A stretch of DNA of 63,804 bases from JAGGYK01 sp034716155 (GTDB lineage: Bacteria > Desulfobacterota > Desulfomonilia > UBA1062): positions 1 through 63,804 of the forward strand of contig JAYEFR010000095.1 of assembly GCA_034716155.1 (NCBI GenBank), written 5' to 3'. A program made the translations under genes and the position numbers. A model generated the notes under the pieces. It ran no database searches, was not told where the DNA came from, and saw only the letters and a list, made by a program, of their open reading frames with translations. Shown here piece after piece: positions 62,337-63,804 of the stretch (position 1 is its first letter; the number at the start of each line of letters is the position of its first letter).

Positions 62337-63804
62337 TCAGATATTCACCGGGACAGGGGCGATTACAGACGAAGAGGTAAACATCCATGCCACCAGCAGG
62401 GCATTTAAGATCGCAGCGGTGCAGATGTTGCCGGTCAGCCGGTAGAACCAGGTTGAAATTGATATTGCCATGAGAAGTACGATGATGATGTGCACAAGGT
62501 TAATTATAAAACCTACCAGCGATGCCCCGGGGCCTACAAATGGAATAAATCCCGTGGTGAAGAGAGGGATATATTGGATCGCCAGCAATATGAATAAAGG
62601 AATAAGCATTGCAGGAATGTTATATAGCAGATCGTTGGCAAAGGTCTTCATAAATACCCCTTTTTCCGGCTGTCTCAGCTGTCCGTGCAGGAGGATGCCC
62701 ATCTGGATAAATCCGATCAGCAGTAAAGGAGAATATTCCAGGAACATCAAAAATCTGTATGGGGTGAAGTTACTGGCAAAGGGGAAGATAAACCTGAAGT
62801 CAACGATGAAGATTGCCTCCAGGATGTGTTCCAGTACACAGGCATATGCGAATAGCAGGATGCCAAAAAGGATGGTCTTGCCTGCCTTTGTCCTGTTGAA
62901 TCTAAACCTTTTCTCATCGCTTGATATGCCCAGGTCAGTCAGGGTTAGGTTATCTTTTGAAGCTCCTTTTTTAAACCAGGATTTAAAGATGAAGAATCCG
63001 ATCAGATTTGTAATCACAAACCAGAACACTATACCATTGACCATCATCATTGGAAATACCTTGTCAATTCTTACAACGAATATATGGAAAGCGAACAGGA
63101 TCAGGATTATCGGGAGGTAGAAGAGCATCAAAACCCCGTTGATGCCGGCGAATTTGAAATAGTTTTTGGGGCTGCAAATGTATGTGCGCTTCATGCCCGT
63201 TGCCTGGAGCGGTTTGAAAAATCCTGCGCCGAGCAGGATCAGGCCCAGGGGCAGAATGGATGCAAAGCAGGCCAGCATGGCGATAAAACATGCCCATTCT
63301 TTTATAGGCCATATCTGTTTGTCTGGCGAAATCCAGTACCTGGTGTCGGGCTTTAGCGCTTGGCGCATCCATTCTAATGCCTCGGCTATTGCCTCACGGC
63401 TGAATGACTCCTTTACGTGGGTAGTATGGGGCATGAACACCCTGCGGGCAGTGCCATCAGCAAAATTGCCATAGGTGACACCAAACTGAGGATTAGGGTG
63501 ATCAATTACCTTTCTGGTACGCTCAGATGTCATCCATTCGCTTTCAAAGTCTTTAGTATTGGTCATACGTTTGCGATATTCATCCCATTTGCCTAAGATC
63601 ATCAGCATATTTTTTGGGTTGTCAAAGGTGGCCTCCTCGGTGTAGCCAAACCCGGAAAATGCTATGGCCTTAAGACCTGGATCCTTTAAGGCCACGGTAT
63701 AGCACATCTCAGAGCCCAGGCTGTGACCCATCAGCCCGGTGTAACTGGCATTCACATATGGGAGCGCACGCAGATATTTCAGCGAGGAGAGGGTACCATA
63801 GGTG
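62337..63804 (-). CDS. Alpha/beta hydrolase with multi-TM C-terminus, N-term beyond window
   Basis: The open frame continues past the right edge (in-frame TYGTLSSLKYLRALPYVNAS before GHSLG), so the N-terminus is missing. The visible hydrolase part has nucleophile Ser in MGHSLGSEMC, a following Asp region and H in MPHTTHVKE, giving a probable Ser-Asp-His triad. From about residue 170 of the visible part, eight or nine TMs follow (WACFIAMLACFASILPLGLI; IVFWFVITNLIGFFIF; TGFIPFVGPGASLVGFIINL). A hydrolase fused to a large membrane domain suggests an ectoenzyme or lipid-associated esterase; substrate unknown. Confidence 0.8.
   Translation of the reverse strand, partial: TYGTLSSLKYLRALPYVNASYTGLMGHSLGSEMCYTVALKDPGLKAIAFSGFGYTEEATFDNPKNMLMILGKWDEYRKRMTNTKDFESEWMTSERTRKVIDHPNPQFGVTYGNFADGTARRVFMPHTTHVKESFSREAIAEALEWMRQALKPDTRYWISPDKQIWPIKEWACFIAMLACFASILPLGLILLGAGFFKPLQATGMKRTYICSPKNYFKFAGINGVLMLFYLPIILILFAFHIFVVRIDKVFPMMMVNGIVFWFVITNLIGFFIFKSWFKKGASKDNLTLTDLGISSDEKRFRFNRTKAGKTILFGILLFAYACVLEHILEAIFIVDFRFIFPFASNFTPYRFLMFLEYSPLLLIGFIQMGILLHGQLRQPEKGVFMKTFANDLLYNIPAMLIPLFILLAIQYIPLFTTGFIPFVGPGASLVGFIINLVHIIIVLLMAISISTWFYRLTGNICTAAILNALLVAWMFTSSSVIAPVPVNI

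Overview
The window looks like a chromosome segment of an anaerobic Desulfobacterota (former Deltaproteobacteria) relative. This is inferred from the gene complement: yceD-rpmF-fab and nrdR-rib-nusB clusters, PilB/PilT/PilC, several Cache/PAS sensor kinases paired with NtrC-type regulators, CoA-transferases with a 3-hydroxyacyl-CoA dehydrogenase, an ADP-forming acyl-CoA synthetase, and many short palindromic intergenic repeats. No species call is possible from sequence alone.

Layout. 1-15 kb is housekeeping: a branched-chain-type aminotransferase, then a long + strand run yceD-rpmF-fabD-fabG-acpP-fabF-rpiB-glyA-nrdR-ribD-ribE-ribBA-ribH-nusB, an orphan M17-type N-domain protein, and trkA-trkH for K+ uptake. 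plsX and fabH, usual neighbours of rpmF and fabD, are absent. 15-21 kb is accessory: composite repeats, a TetR regulator with a perfect palindrome upstream, an internally deleted GPH sugar transporter, a fucose-isomerase-like gene without a clear start codon, a lipid A acyltransferase homologue and an FMN monooxygenase. 21-37 kb holds rlmB, a type IV pilus motor cluster (pilB-pilT-pilC), tRNA-Lys and tRNA-Glu, mscS, a candidate small RNA, an Smr protein, a second ilvE, a LOG protein, proC, a TPR protein, a PilZ-like protein, mtaB, an orphan ECF-type ATPase and a bifunctional nuclease. 37-49 kb holds a PAS kinase/NtrC pair and a CoA-transferase/hydroxyacyl-CoA dehydrogenase cluster behind a sigma-54-type promoter. 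49-57 kb is the most unusual part: an AtpZ/I-like protein, a small secreted or membrane protein, an NtrC regulator, a dCache sensor kinase and a 57-residue membrane protein on the - strand. Opposite them, a sigma-54 promoter precedes an F0 c-subunit gene and a dCache membrane protein that lacks an output domain. 57-64 kb holds an ADP-forming acyl-CoA synthetase, an RDD protein, a PPOX-fold protein, a YdcZ transporter and a hydrolase/membrane fusion. Among these lie gene relics: an alcohol dehydrogenase tail, a frameshifted DUF169 gene, a group II intron piece and a larA-like start.

How it fits together. The metabolic theme is fermentative or syntrophic acyl-CoA chemistry with nitrogen-type (sigma-54) control. 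The main candidate for a new system is the two-component/Cache/orphan c-subunit module at 49.9-57.4 kb. A second strong feature is a family of nested repeats bounded by TTTTCATATAA ends, found in at least nine gaps and often touching stop codons.
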